Source: Dasyornis broadbenti (taxonomy: Eukaryota; Chordata; Aves; Passeriformes; Dasyornithidae). Taken from it: a stretch of 64,000 nt of DNA. The translations under genes and the position numbers were made by a program. The stretch covers positions 904,553 to 968,552 of the forward strand of contig VZRN01001146.1 of assembly GCA_013397935.1 (NCBI GenBank), read 5' to 3'. The notes beneath the pieces were generated by a model. That model saw nothing but the letters and a program-made list of their open reading frames with translations. It made no database searches and was not told the DNA's origin. Below, one piece after another: positions 1 to 13,114 of this stretch. Each line of letters begins with the position of its first letter. Within the stretch, counting starts at the first letter, position 1.

Positions 1-240
1 GGGGTGTGCGGGGCGCCTGCCCGCGGCACTCAGAGCCGCGCCCCGCTCCGCTCGGCAGCCGCGCTGCCCGGCCGGGGCTGCGGGCAGGTGGAGGAACCGG
101 GGGCACCTCCGCCTCCGGAATGTCTGGATCCAGAGGGCATGTTGGAGAAAAAGCCGGAGAAAGGCGCGACCGTCTTCTCTCGGCCCCGTCCTCCCCGCCC
201 GACTCCTGGCAGAGGCGGCTTGGGGAAGGAAAGCCCTGGA
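1..240 (+). promoter_or_regulatory. FNDC3B: CpG island, likely FNDC3B promoter / non-coding exon 1 zone (cut by window edge)
   Basis: This stretch is strongly GC-rich and packed with CpG dinucleotides, which are depleted in most of the rest of the window. It holds a GC-box-like ccccgccc at 193-200 and no TATA box that I can see. The composition drops sharply to AT-rich DNA after about base 240. In vertebrates FNDC3B starts translation in a second exon behind a long first intron, so a CpG island 37 kb upstream of the start-codon exon on the same strand fits its promoter and exon 1. I cannot place the transcription start or the exon 1 donor. CAG|GTGGAG at 87/88 is only a weak donor match, and the true exon may lie left of the window. 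An ATG at 120 opens a 52-codon frame ending at 275 that would be an upstream ORF if transcribed. The link to FNDC3B is inference; the island could also serve another transcript. Confidence 0.6.
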
Positions 241-885
241 AACTTTTTATTTTTGCTTGCCAGACACCTTTTTAAAATGGCATGCGACCAGCAGACGGAG
301 TGAAAAAAGAACAACTCTTTTAAAAAGCTTAACCTCTCTTAGGTTAAGACCACAGCTGCAACCCCCCTTCCCGGTTCTCAGAAATGTTCTATTTAAATAA
401 GGTTTTGGCGGAGGTAGTGCGGCTTGGAGTTAAATGTAACGAACCATTTATCCCATCTATATTTGTAGAATAGAAGGCGCGGGGCAAGCCTGCCTCTCAC
501 CATATTAGTAATTTTGTATTTCATTTGCATTTCTTTGTGTCCTTTGAGTATTTAAAAGTACTGGCCTTAAAGGAGTAGTTACCCCATCACGGAGGGGGGA
601 ACTGAGAGAGGGAGAGATTGGAGTTTCTTGTTGGCTTTTATTTTTAAATTTTGGAATTTTTTTATTATTTGAACTCCGTGCTAGATCTGTGAGAACAGGG
701 CTCACGTATCCCAGTTCCCTGTGTCCTAACCACATCTGCTGTATCCCTTAACCGCTTACCCTGCAGAACACAGGGCTCAGCTCGTACGTTCCTGAAAGGT
801 GCCAAACCAGTCTAACTCGAGTTTAACAATGTGCTAGGTAATGAGATTTCAAACTTCCACGGATTTTTCAGTATAGAACACTACT

Positions 886-930
886 TCTCAACCTTTTTTT
901 ACAGCAGAGCTTGTTTAAAAAAGGTTGAGA
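886..930. mobile_element. Short hairpin resembling fused hAT/Charlie-type terminal repeats
   Basis: Two perfect 14-bp inverted arms, tctcaacctttttt (886-899) and its complement (917-930), are separated by a 17-base loop. The 'ttctcaacctttttt' end resembles the terminal inverted repeats of hAT-Charlie DNA transposons, so this may be an internally deleted remnant. No clear 8-bp target duplication is visible, and a chance hairpin is possible. Confidence 0.3.
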
Positions 931-931
931 G

Positions 932-945
932 TGCCAGGCCTGGCA
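932..945. repeat. Perfect 14-bp palindrome
   Basis: tgccaggcctggca reads the same on both strands. It starts two bases after the hairpin at 886-930, so the two structures are nearly contiguous. No function can be assigned. Confidence 0.6.
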
Positions 946-3900
946 GTGCCTCAGTGCCTGTACTGGTCTGGGTCTGTGCTTTGTTCTGATGGGGAGCGGC
1001 TAGTCTGGACACGGATGACACAATGTGTGCTTGGCTGGAAATCCAGATAAAGGCATCACTTCCATAAACCTCAGGAATGGGCCATGGGGCTGCCTCCTGA
1101 GTGGAAGCATCTTGCTCCTCTCACCCTGTCCACCGCGGGTCTGGCCCACCTACCGCCCGTGTGTCTTTCTCAGCAGCAGGAGAATACGCTGCCGGTGCTA
1201 CCAGTAAGAAAATGATTCTTGGCCGTGTTCCCGGGGTCATTTCGGGTCTCGCACAGAAGCGGTCTGTTAGTGCTTTTCTCTTAATCTTCAGCACTTGTGG
1301 TTCCCTCTCGTTAGTTTCAAAGCAATTGTGATTTGTGGTTGTATTGGGACCCTGCTGTGGCAGAAACGTCTGCTGCCCCACAAGTATCATGTATTGTTCT
1401 TCCCAGCTCAGTATCTTTTAGCTGCTTTATGCTTATACGGTAGCTCAGAGATGAGTCTGTGTGGAAGTTGAGATATTTTACTTTTTTTTAAATTTTGAGT
1501 CATTGGGACTCATCTGATTTGGGTTTGAGGTCACTGCTGGGACAGCAATGAGAGGGTTTTTTCATACTGTTACCCTATAGTTGGCCAAAGGATAAGAAAT
1601 GAAGGTAGTTAGCAGCTAAAATAAGCTGATATTCTGCTATAGCCAAGAATCTCAGAGCTGTAACTCCATACTGCAAGTATTTTATCTTTAGTCTCAGAAA
1701 AGTTTGTAGCTTCCAATCTGAAGTGTGTTTATCCTGGCATATTTTTTTCTACATGTGGTATTTAGGGAACTGAAAGAAGATTTCTCCATTATACCACTTT
1801 CTTAGCAGAGAATCTGGTTTTCTTTCTCCTTGCTTTATTGTTTCCTTTAAATCCTCTGAGAAAGAGAAGCAGTTAAGGACAGTCAAACTTACGCAGTTCT
1901 TAAATCTGTGCAAGAAAATGTATACAGACCAGGCAGCAAACTTCTGCGTGTGTATGGTTGTATTAATGCTCTTTCTAACAGGTGTAATTGACTTTTTCCC
2001 TCAAAAATGTAGATTGTCAGAACCAACGTTTACAGTATGAATAAATGTTTGTAGCATGACGATCTTAATTCCTACTAAATACATATAATTAAATAAAAGG
2101 CCTGGAACCCGAACCCACCTGAATAAAACAAATTATTCTCCATAGTGCTTTTTCTCTTCACTACAGTTTACTACTTCCCTCCAAAGAAAAGACATGAGGG
2201 ATGATGGAGTGACCTCTTTGGAGCACCTGGAGTGGCAGTTTGGGACACATTGGGAGAGCATCTTGTCACTTCACCAAGGATATGGCTAATGGGTCTTAAG
2301 TGTGGAAACAGAGTGTCCCAGTGCACTGGAATTGTTTTGAGCAACATGCCACAAGTTATCAAAGTCCCACTTGTTTGCAGTAGCCGTTAGTGTACAGCAA
2401 ATAAAATAAATAGCAGAAGAAGCCAGCAGAGCCCTGTGTAAATATCAGCTGTGCAAAATACCGACGAGGCAAAGAGTTTCTCAAGCGTTGCCTGGAGGAT
2501 TTGTGCCTCAGTGATTGTCTCTGCACTGCTGAGTAGTGGAGGATCCTTTAGAAATGGCAGTATCAAAACTCATGTTGTTTACGGCCAAGGTTTAGTGTCC
2601 CTGTGTGATCTGTCCCTGGAGATGGAAGGTATGTGGGAAGAGGGAAGTTCTTCAAACAAGGCAGTGGAAATAGGAGCCGCTGGATACACAGCGGTAACAA
2701 GCCATCTGCAGGCAGGAATGCTGGTGTGTCAGCGAGCAGATAACTCCAAACACCTTCCAGTGGGGATGTGGTGGTTGGTGTTTTTATCAGTTTATTCTAA
2801 GCACCTCTTTGCAAAATTAAAGTTGGAAGCCTGCTCTCTGTTGGATTCCAGACAGCCAGGAAAGAAAAAAAAAAGCACCAACTAATTAAACATGATTTAT
2901 TGTGGAATTTGCAACAGTGTTGGAGAGATGAGTTGCCTTTCAGAAATGCTGCTGTGGATGTTAAATCTGTGCTCTGCTTTGGATGAAAAATGACGGTGCT
3001 GTTGAGTGAGTACACAAGAAAAACGTCGTCTGTGTTAAAGTCTGTTCTTGAGCAATATTATTCCCTGGAGGTCCCAGGTAGTGCAGCTTTGAGCAAATTT
3101 TTGTGGTGCTTTTAATTGGGAAAAGGATGGGTTTCCTTGAGCTTAGGGGTTAAAATGTAGGGCTTCTCCAGTGACATGCTTTCTGCGTTTGATCTGAGGA
3201 ATCCTTTGTTTACAAGTAAATTGTGGTGTTTGTTAGCAGATAACAGACAAAAAGCCAACTGCATAAGAAACATTTTATTTGTTTTTCAAGTGGTGACAGT
3301 TTATAATGGTGATATATGATATACTGAAAATTGCCATGTGGAGACTCTGCTTAGTAAACTGCAGCTATGTATACTGTTAGTTTTCTAATATGAAGCAACA
3401 ACCAATTCCTAAAGAATTAAATACGTATTTTGTAACTTTTTTTTTTTCTGGAAGAGGACAAAACTGCAGCTAATACTGATATGTGGCATTTGCTTGTTTT
3501 GGCATCTGCTCCTCATTCTAGAAGCTACTCAGTGGAATGACAAGATGGATTCAGGAGAGGAGTTTCTGCTGTTGTTTTGATTTTTCTTGTTATTTGTTAG
3601 ATTTACAATAATTGAAAGCAAACACGTGAATTCTCTGGAGATGAAGGTGATAAGCCTGTGTGATTTTTCTCTGTTGACTTAGTGTATGGCTATTCTGTGG
3701 CAGCAATGCAAATATCTTAAAACATGCTTTACATCCTGGTCTCTTAGCATTACCTTATATGTAATTATGGACATTTCTATTATTAGGTCCTTGCAAGGAC
3801 TCTCATAATAGAATGTGTGTATACATGTATTTAAACATACACTTCATATTTTCAGAAATGTTTCATGTGGAATGCTTTGAAAAGAGAGAAGGAAATTGCT

Positions 3901-5043
3901 TTCAAGAGGTTAATAAAAACTTCAATGAACAACAATTTTAGATGACCCTTGCCACCCTCAGAGATGCTTGGGATGTTGTGGACAGATTTCCCCATGCTTT
4001 TAATCTAAACTAGCAAAATCAATGTGTTCTGCTTAGTTTGTAGGTTCTCTGGGCCTCTGTGCAGCTGTGTCAATTTTACATGGTTGCTCCCTGTTCTCCC
4101 CTCACCCACTAATAAAATGACAATGTTTATAACCTAAATCCCAGTGTTATCTTTTGCCCCAAGTATTTCTGCACAATTCTTTAGTCAAGCCCAACACTGT
4201 AGTGAGTAAGATGGTGTTATTATTTTGGACTTTGATAGCAGAAACAGTGTGGGAGTAGAGAGTTGTCCCGGTTTGTTTCAGGATGACCTTACCATTTTCC
4301 TTTAGTGTATGATTTGTTAGCTGAAAGAATTCATTCCACTTTATAACTTGCCTTTGTTGTGTCCCTATTCAATAGCAATTCATGAAACATAAGTGACCTT
4401 ATGGTTGCAGACACTTGAACTGATCTGGGTAAGTTACTTAGTGTTATGCATTGCTCTGCTACTTATTTATTTATTGATGTGGAATAATGCAGCAGAGGAA
4501 AAAAAGGTGACAGCATTTGTGGATAATGAGAGCACTGAGTAGGTTTCCTTCTGGTCTGTATTTTTGTGGACTCATTTGATGTCAACTCGCAGAAGAGGAA
4601 AAAAATGCTTTCAGTGTCTTGTTACTAGCGAAGATATGGCAACCAGAAGCATCACTTCAGTAGAATAAATTAACAGAGCACAAGAGACTCAGTTGGAACT
4701 GCAGAGCTTGTGGATTATTTGGGGTCTGTAATGCTCAAATAGTGGAGTTTGTTTGTCTGTAAGTACTGATAGAAGTGGTGAGTTTGAAAAGCAAAGGCAC
4801 AGCTTGGGCTTGGCTGACTCCATGAAGGGTGTTGCTTTACTGGGGGACTCAGAATTTTCTCTTTCATATGATATTAAAGTATCAGGAATAATGGCTTCGG
4901 TTGAAGTGCAAAGCATTCCTCCTTTTGTGACAAGATAAGGCAAAGTTTGAACTGGATGCAAGTTTGAGACCCGGTGGCATCCATTCATGTGTGTGTTCTT
5001 CTGTACTTGTAGCAGATGGTAATTGCTGTTTGGCTTTGAGCTG

Positions 5044-5087
5044 TGTGTTTACTTGACTCGAGCAGTGTGTTTGCTTGACTCGAACAG
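5044..5087 (+). repeat. 22-bp tandem duplication, two copies
   Basis: Copies at 5044-5065 and 5066-5087 follow each other directly and differ at two positions (a/g at offset 8 and g/a at offset 19). Each contains cttgactcga. This looks like a simple two-copy duplication within intron 1. Confidence 0.85.
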
Positions 5088-7814
5088 TTAAAATGCTGGT
5101 CTTGCTTTCCCCAGTTCTTACTTTGCCTTACCTAGCACATATTAATATCCTGTTCTTTTGTGCTACTCTAAAGCTCTGAGGAAATGATTTTTATTAGGCT
5201 TGTTAGAGGATATATATTTTTATTAATTGTATTGAAAATTGAAAAAAGGGGTTAAAAATATGCTGTAGTTTTTCTCCAGGTGTGTTAGAGCTGTTCCTCT
5301 ATTACACAGTGCTGTATTGAACTGTGGCTACCTTGGAAGCCATAGCTTTTAAGGCGAGGAATTTGTTCCTATTTGGTTGCACTGTCTGAAGGATGACAGC
5401 AGTTTCTTGAGGGCTGATTTCCACTGAGTCATCCCCTGAGCAGGGTGGAGGGACATTCAGCTGCTATCACATCTTTTGCTTTGGCAGGTTAACTAGGAAA
5501 TTTGTTTTCAAAGCCTGCCTTGGGGAGGAGAGAGCAACAAGTCTTTATTTCCTAATGCTGGAAAGTGTTAGAAGCTGTGGCAGCTCAAAGAAAAGCAAAT
5601 GAAAGAAAACAACTGTTTCTTACTCTGGGTTTTTAGGGAATTGGCTTCTGCTGTAGTGAGGTTTTTTGTTTGTTTTTTTTATTCCAAGGTTGTCTGCTTT
5701 TCTCAGTGTCCCACTTGCCCATCCTTTCTTTAACACTCTTATTCGTTACCCACCCATGATTTCCGATACTACAATATGGTTTTCCTTTTAATTATCTCTG
5801 TGTGATTTATGTTCTGTTGGTTGTACAGCTGTTACAGGTGTTCCTCAGCCATGCAGTGAGGTTTCTTCTGCTCTTATGCTCCAGGCTGGGGGCTTGGAGT
5901 CCAGCTTTTGGTCACAGGAGCAGTGTCCCTCCTGAGCAACCAACACCATCTGACAATCCGTGTGTCTGGGGAGCTGAGCAACTAGAGGCACAGTACTTAA
6001 TTTGGCACAATGTTTGTTCTTTGCTGGCTTTTCTTGAATGCTTCAGATGTGGGTGAGGGAGGGGCAGCAGATCTGTGTTTGTGGAACACGGTATTCCCTT
6101 CTGTCCTTTTCGGTTTGCCTTCATGCTCTTGTTCACGCACTGGTTGTGCCGTGTGGCCTTTGCATGACTAAAAGTGCAGGCATGAGGATGTGAGGCTGCT
6201 GGGTGGGAGGAACGTGTCCATCCACATGTGCCGTGGGGGTGTGCCCAGCATTGCAGCCAAGGTGGCTGTGTCTTGGCTCCAAGGTCACCCAGGAAAGCTT
6301 TGATGTGTGGTCCCCATGTGCTTCAGAAGAGTCTAAGTGGCCTGCTCTGACAGGACCACAGGTGCTGCTTCTTGGAGCATAGTTTGAGGCATTGTTGATG
6401 GTACCTGTCCCAGCCAGCCATGCGGGGAGAGGAAACCCATGGACATCTTCAAAAGCTGGTTCTGAGGAATGGGTCAGAAGGTTTCTGGGTTGGTTGGCAA
6501 GGCCATCCTTATAAGGAAGGAAATGAGAGATTGGACATGTAGTGAGGTGACCTCGTGTTCTGGCTGCCGTGCGTAAGAAGTGGCAGCGTTGGAAGGTGTT
6601 AAACTGCACGTGGTCTATGGTGAGCTTAGGCTTGGAGAATAACCCAGAAGCAGGATGAGCTGCAGAAGGTTGGTGGCGTTATGGAAAAGAGAAAAGGATG
6701 GCAAAAAAAAAAGTAAACACAGTATAAATCATAGTTAAGTGGTGCTTCACTATGTCTGTGTTGATGTCTGAACGTGTACATATGTTGTCTCCTCTTAAAT
6801 GAGTGACCTTATGGGGTTTGGAGGAGCAGAGAAAATGTCACAGTGTCGCAAATAATCCCGCGTAGAAATTGTGGAGTTAAACAACACTTAAGATTCTGGA
6901 TCAGTGCAAAATGACCGATAGCCAAAAGACTGACCCCTGCTCTCTTTGTGCACTGTGACCCTGCAGGCTGTCAGCTCTGCTCTGAAGAATTCAACCTCCT
7001 TTTGTACTGGCAGGAAATATATGTTGGATGTTTTGAGGATAAAGGGTTAATTTTATGGCCATTCAGGGTGTATGTTGAAATGTTCATAAATCAGCTTGAC
7101 AGTCATTTTCTCACTGTTCTCTAATCAAAAGTTTGTTATTTAGGCTGTTGTAGATGCTTTCCTGGTCTCTGATAATACTAATAAAACACTTAGAATAAGC
7201 AGGAGTGAAGCCTGATTTTTCTGGTACTGCTGTGTTTTGCGTACACTCAAGCAGGTAGTTCATTCCCATGGTGTCTCCTTATGTAACTTTCTATTTGTAT
7301 TTTGTCTGTTTGGTTGATTTGTTATAAAACTAAATTACATTTTAGTTCAGCAGGATCTCAAAACAACAGAAATCAACAAACAAGCCTTAAAGGACCAAAC
7401 CAAAATGACTTGATACTTCCCATTGTGGTTAACTTAGATGTTGGCGAGGTAATAATGTCATGTTCAGAAGTAAGAAATATCCTGTGAATTTCACCAGAGA
7501 CCCAGATAATGTCTTGTTGGATGGCTGTTGTGGAGTACTGGGCGGCACTAAGCTCTTCTTACCGTGCCAGGAAGTTAAAATGCCATGAATAGGAAGCAGC
7601 ATAAGGTTCATTGAGTGTTTTACTATTCCATCACAGGCACCAGTTCTGCTTCATGAAGGTCTAGGTCCACACTCACACACTTGGTACTGAACATGCAGGT
7701 TACATTATTCATAGCCGACCATAACCAATGCACAAGAAATGGCTAAAGAGGAATTCAGAGATTTTTCAACAAAGCAAAACTTCTGCAGAATTTGGCATGG
7801 AGAAAAGTGACTGA

Positions 7815-8042
7815 AAGGATAGATTTGGCTTAGATATTAGGAAGAAGTTTTTTACGATGCAGGTGGTGAGACTGGCACCGGTTGCCCAGAGAGGCTGTGA
7901 CTGCCCAATCCCTGGAAGTGTCCAAGGCCAGGTTGGACAGGGCTTTGAGCAACCAGGCATACTGAAAGATGCCCCTGCCCATGGCAGGGGAGTTGGAACT
8001 ACATGGTCTTTTCAGTACCTTTCAACCCAAACTGTTTCATGA
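7815..8042 (+). mobile_element. CR1 LINE 3'-end fragment
   Basis: The segment has the typical order of an avian CR1 3' end on the + strand: 'ttaggaagaagttttttac', 'gttgcccagagaggctgtg', 'ccaaggccaggttggacag', then the hairpin cccctgcccatggcagggg (about 7972-7990), then 'ggagttggaact' and a decayed tail. It is 5'-truncated and carries no reverse transcriptase. Divergence from the usual CR1 wording, mainly in the tail, suggests an old insertion in the same direction as FNDC3B. Confidence 0.9.
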
Positions 8043-11000
8043 GTCCATTATCTGAGCCTTAATCCTTGTTTCTTGTATGTCAGCTGGTGGCAAAATTAAC
8101 TTGTTTCATTCTGCTCCACACATGTTTATTTTTGCAACTCCATATGCTACTCTAACAGATCTTTATTATTGCTTGTTAAGTTCAGCGGTGCTTTTAGTGA
8201 CTGCACAAAACATAAACATCCTCTGTGACTTCGTTAGACATACAGTGCAAACTTTTTGTTGACTTGGAGGCTGTTCCTCGGGTCAGTGAGCACTGCAAGC
8301 AGCAGTCAGGGCACTGTACGCCCACGAGTGCAAGGATATGTGGAACAGAAAGGAATTGTCTTGTTACCTAATTCAAGTGTCTTCTCTCTGCAGGCTCTCG
8401 TGTGTGTAGTGTTTTATCTTTACCCTTTCCCCTCTCAGTTAACAAGACTGGATGTGCTTGTCCAGCTGTTCCAGCTGCCTTGTTCAGTGGGCAGGAAATG
8501 GTGATGTGGTGGAAATTAGGCAATTCTACCGAGTGCAACCAAAAGGGTCTCTGATCTCTTCCACAGCAGCCATTTCTGGCTTCTGGATAAAGCATAAGAG
8601 TCAAGTCATTCAGTTACTTCTGTAACCACAATCTATGTAACGAACAAGGCGGCTACACTTGAATTTTTATGCGTCTGAATAGGTTGCTTCAGTGGATGTG
8701 TGAGAGCTGCTATGTTACTATAAAGGCAATATTTGTGGATCTAAAATTCTGAAGTTAGACATCAACCGTTTCACTTCCTTTTGGCATTTTGTGATCATGC
8801 AGTCAAACAGGATGATATTATGCTCTAAAATGTTGCTGTGAAGTTTGTTCATTTTCTCAGACCTTCGAGACTATTCCAGTCCTGCCCTTGCTAGCACATC
8901 CGAGTACTTTCTGGTCTGTCTTACTAAATACGTATTTCTCTGTTCCCTTTTTCCTTAGATTTTTCTAATCATGTATTGATTTCAGTGCATCAGTTGTTGG
9001 GTGCAAGGGGATGAAGGGGAGCAAAATATGAGAATTGGGACAGAGAAAATACGGATATGTGAAGACATGGAAAATAGTATTGGCTGGATTAGTTTGCAAG
9101 TAGACCAAGTCTATTATTATTATTGGCCCAGCTATAATTTAAGGTTCCATGACGTTCTCTCAATGAAACACAAGCAAATACAATAATACACTCTTACGTG
9201 ATTGAGTTCACTTGGACAGCGATAGCACCACCTTAGTGCAAATTTGATCCCGTCTGGTTCCCAGCAGTGACGTGGTTCTGCTGCAGCTGCAGGGCTGTGG
9301 GCAGTGCTGGGCAGGGACGAGGTGCTGCATTCTGGCTCTGTGTTAGCGACGTGGCAGCGGGAGATCTGTCCTTTCACTTTGGGAGGGAAACGCAAAGCCT
9401 TGGCCTGCTGCCTGGACTAACCTCACATGGCAAGCAGAGGATTTGTATTCCAGTTAGAAAGTATATGGGGATGGCAGACTGGATCTGTCAACTTCCCTCC
9501 TCTTCTGTCCTCGGAAGAGTTATTTTCCATTAATTATAAATGTGTACTTTTTTTTTTTAAAGTATCCTGGCTCTGTGGAGCAAGTGAGGTATACCTGTGG
9601 TCTTCTGCTCCCCGAAGGGCCCAGGATAGCTGACTGGGGAGAAGGTTTATCTCTGCTCGGGCAGGAGTGCGCTGTGGTCCTGCCTGTGCTCCTTGCCAGG
9701 ACTGTTCCTCCTCCTGGTCCTACTGCCTGGCAAGTGCAAGACAGTTTGAGGGAGCTATACTCAAAGTTTAGGTGATTCAAATGTAGAAAACTTAACTTTT
9801 CCTTAAAAATTTCGAAGAAGATTTGACTGGTTCTTCAGTATTTTATGTTGGCTACATACTGTATAAAATATCACTGATTTAGTATTTTTGCATACCCCTG
9901 CTTTTCTCAGAAAATGTTTTGTAATATTCAGCTTGTGCATTTATGAAAGGATTTGGCAGATGGGAAGGGGAAACAACAACTCTTCTCTTGTCATACGCAA
10001 AATACACAGTTGGAGGGAAGAAAGAGAAAATTACCATTTTTATCTATTCTAGTAGACAAGGGTTTTCTTTGTTTTTCTGCCAACATCAGCTCTTCCTGAC
10101 CTTTGTGATCAATATTAGCACTGAGGTTTCTTAAAGCAGATACGGAGACTTCGTTGTGCAACTGCTTGCACTGCTCGACCAGAGGGTGAGCGTGGTCTGT
10201 TAGTGGTTGTATAGCCACGAACAAAGGTACCTACCCAAGGGGGGAGTCTTATTTTGCTTTTAATAGAGACGGGAAGGGAGATTAACACTATTTGGCAAGT
10301 CCTTCTGGAATTTGTTTTGGAAAGTGCATGCATTCTGATCACCTATGTTAGTGAAAGATGGGTAAATTTGAAGTGGTAGAGTTACAGGCGAGGGTTACAA
10401 GCATGACTGGAAGTGTAGAAAGCTTTTCTCGTAAGATGAGATGGAGAAATATTTAACAGGAAAAAAGTTCCAATGAACTTTACTATCTCAAAATCCATCG
10501 GAGAGGTAAACACTGAAGGCGTACAGGACTGTTCAAGCCAAAAGCCAGGGTTGGCAGATGAACACGTGGATGCAAGATGTCAGTAAATAAAAACTTCTTT
10601 AGAATTTGGTCAAACAGCTTAGTCCAAAACCAGCCCAGCAATCCAAACAGGAGCCACCTTATGGCAAGCAGAAAGACCAAAGTAGTTTTAATGTACAGGG
10701 CTTAATGCAAGGCTATTAAAGAACATATGGCTGTGGTGTTCCCATATATGATTAAGGAGTGGCAGGCTGATTTCAGGGAAGTGGGAGAACAGAGAACTTG
10801 GAATATAGTCTGACGAAAGTACTATAGGCATTCATTGCAGCTCCAAAATTTATAAACCTGATCATTCTTTTTTAATGAATTGGTGTAATAAAAATACCCT
10901 TTTTTCAATTTTACTTGCCTCCGAAGTTACTGAAGTGGTGCAACTTCAATATGGCTGCAATCCCGGTGGAATTTCACTTTTATGTCCTGTTACTTTTATT

Positions 11001-12088
11001 GGTAGAAGGTCGTGATGCAATGTAGTTTCAGGAAAGGAGATGGGCAGCTTTCAAAGAGCTTTGAACATCAGGTCAAGCAGTAAAGGTGCTTTCCAAAAGC
11101 GGTGGATCACTTACAAAGTGTAGAAGTTTGTATCCAAAACTTTACCAATGATAATCTCTAGGAAGGAGTATGTTAATTCCTCAGATAATCACAGGCTTCA
11201 AAGCAAAATCAGAATGCAAGATAAACTTTTGTTTACACTTTGTCGTAGGGGAAAAAGAAGTAACGAGGTCAGGGTTATACAAATGTGAATTTAAATATTT
11301 AAAAATCAAAATGTCTGAATTTGTTTGCTGATAGAAGATGGAAGCTATACTGAAATACAAAGTAAACGTTTTTAAAAAAAGTGAAATCAGTAAACAAATG
11401 TGCAATGCCAAAGTAGGAATACTTTCAGTGATAAGGAAAGGAAAATCTAAATTTGGTCATCTGCAACTTCAGAAGTGGCTGTAAAACCAGCAAATTACTA
11501 GTTCTGTTTACACCAGGACTCTGGAAAAGGAAAAATCAGCATGTAGAGGAGGTATTATCCAGCTAATTGCTTGGTAGGTACACTGAACTTGCTTTAATAC
11601 TGACCTGTGGTGTTCCCTTTCCCAGCAAAAATGCTTTTGTGTCAGGCAGAAATGAATGTTTCTTTGGAGAGAGGAGGATGCAGTGAATCCTGCAGACTTT
11701 CATCTGAGCCTTTTCCTCTGCGACAGGAGTCACAGGAACTTGTTGACAAGGTTGTTTTCTGTGATACAACGGAGGTTTTGTTTTGGGGTGGTGTTTTCTT
11801 TGTTCTAAAGAGTCAGGTTCTACTTAAATATATTATCAACACTCTCATTTAAGCTTGTGTGATGTGCTTTTTTTCTGAGCTGCTTGGCGGGGAAAAGTTG
11901 TTTCAATTGTCTTTATGTTAATGCAGAAGAACTGGGAGCTTGTTTCCATCCATCAGCGCTGGAAACTGAAACAAAAGCCAAGCAAACTTGCAGATGGCTG
12001 CAGATCCTGGATCCCAGCCACTGCCCGATGCAGCTCCGTCTGCCTGCCTCTGTCATTTGCTGCTAACCAAACGCTGTGCTGGGTGTGT

Positions 12089-12140
12089 GAGTGTGGACTT
12101 TGCCTTGCCCGTGCCGGGCTGGGAGTGCGGACTTTGCCTT
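12089..12140 (+). repeat. Direct repeat in a GC-rich pocket, 34-bp period
   Basis: An 18-base unit beginning gagtg and ending ggactttgcctt occurs at 12089-12106 and again at 12123-12140, with one mismatch (t/c). It lies in a GC-rich pocket (about 12000-12260) with several CpGs. No exon was recognized there. Confidence 0.75.
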
Positions 12141-12616
12141 TGTCAGCAGCGGCTGCAGGAGGAAGGTGAAGCAGTGCGGTGGGGCAGGAATAGTCCCCGC
12201 GGGGTCCTCAGCCCTTGGCCAGGGCTCCTCGACAGCAACGTAAGGATTGGCTTGGGACTTCTCCAGGGTTATAAAACACCCAGCTGTTGAACTCTGAAAG
12301 TTGTGTGGCTGGGCAGCTGGGAACTCGGATGGGCTGGAGGATGAGCTGTGTGTGACGGAGGAACAATGGTTTCACAAGCGCATACACGTACTCCCTTCAC
12401 CCCCCCTTCTGGGGCCATGGGTGTGCACTATCTGAAATCCTGTCGCTAATTAGAAATCACAATAAGCCAGTGCACTTAAAAGTGGGTTTTGTTTGGTTTT
12501 TCTTTTTTTTTAATTTAAAACTGCTCTGACTGGGGAGTTAATGAAACAACTGGGAACAGCATCTTGCATTGTGGCCACTTGCTCAGTTGTGGCTGAGTTG
12601 GTGCAAAGTATGTTGA

Positions 12617-12635
12617 TTTTTTTTTTTTTTTTTTT
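12617..12635 (+). repeat. Poly-T tract, 19 bases
   Basis: An uninterrupted run of T with no recognizable retrotransposed body on the 3' side of its complementary poly-A. Treated as a simple homopolymer. Confidence 0.9.
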
Positions 12636-13114
12636 ATTGTTCTGATGGGATTTCAGCCTACTGTGGCAAGCAAAAAGTTAGCATAAGCAACAAGAACTAA
12701 CTCATCCTCAAGGGGTGAAAGTGCTGGTGGGAGGCCAGGAGCTGACTGGAAGAAGCTGGCTGGGAAATGGGGCAGAGGGAGCATCCCTGAGCAGGTTGGC
12801 AGAACCAGGAGCACAGCAGAAGTGGTCAGTGGGGGGGCTTTATTTAATGCTGGCTAGGTAGTATGGTTTAGTTGCAGTCTCACCCACAAACTGCTAAGCA
12901 TTTCCTGATTTAGGAAGGTCAATATGAAAAACCTTGCAGTGTAAAGCTGTAGTTTTTAATGTGGACAGTCAGACAGATCCCGTAAAGTGATAATTAGTGT
13001 TACTGGCCAGGACAGGCTGTCAATTTTAGTAGGAAATCATTAAATAAACTCTGGTGAATAACCAGTATGCTGGTTGTTCTTTCATTGGTAGAGACCAGAG
13101 CACTAACAGAGGTG

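Noticed and set aside
4..303. 99-codon frame over the CpG island
   Set aside because: GC-rich islands have few stop codons, and all frames are open here. No protein similarity.
2451..2885. 144-codon plus-strand frame
   Set aside because: No recognizable domain and ends in a low-complexity lysine run. Judged chance.
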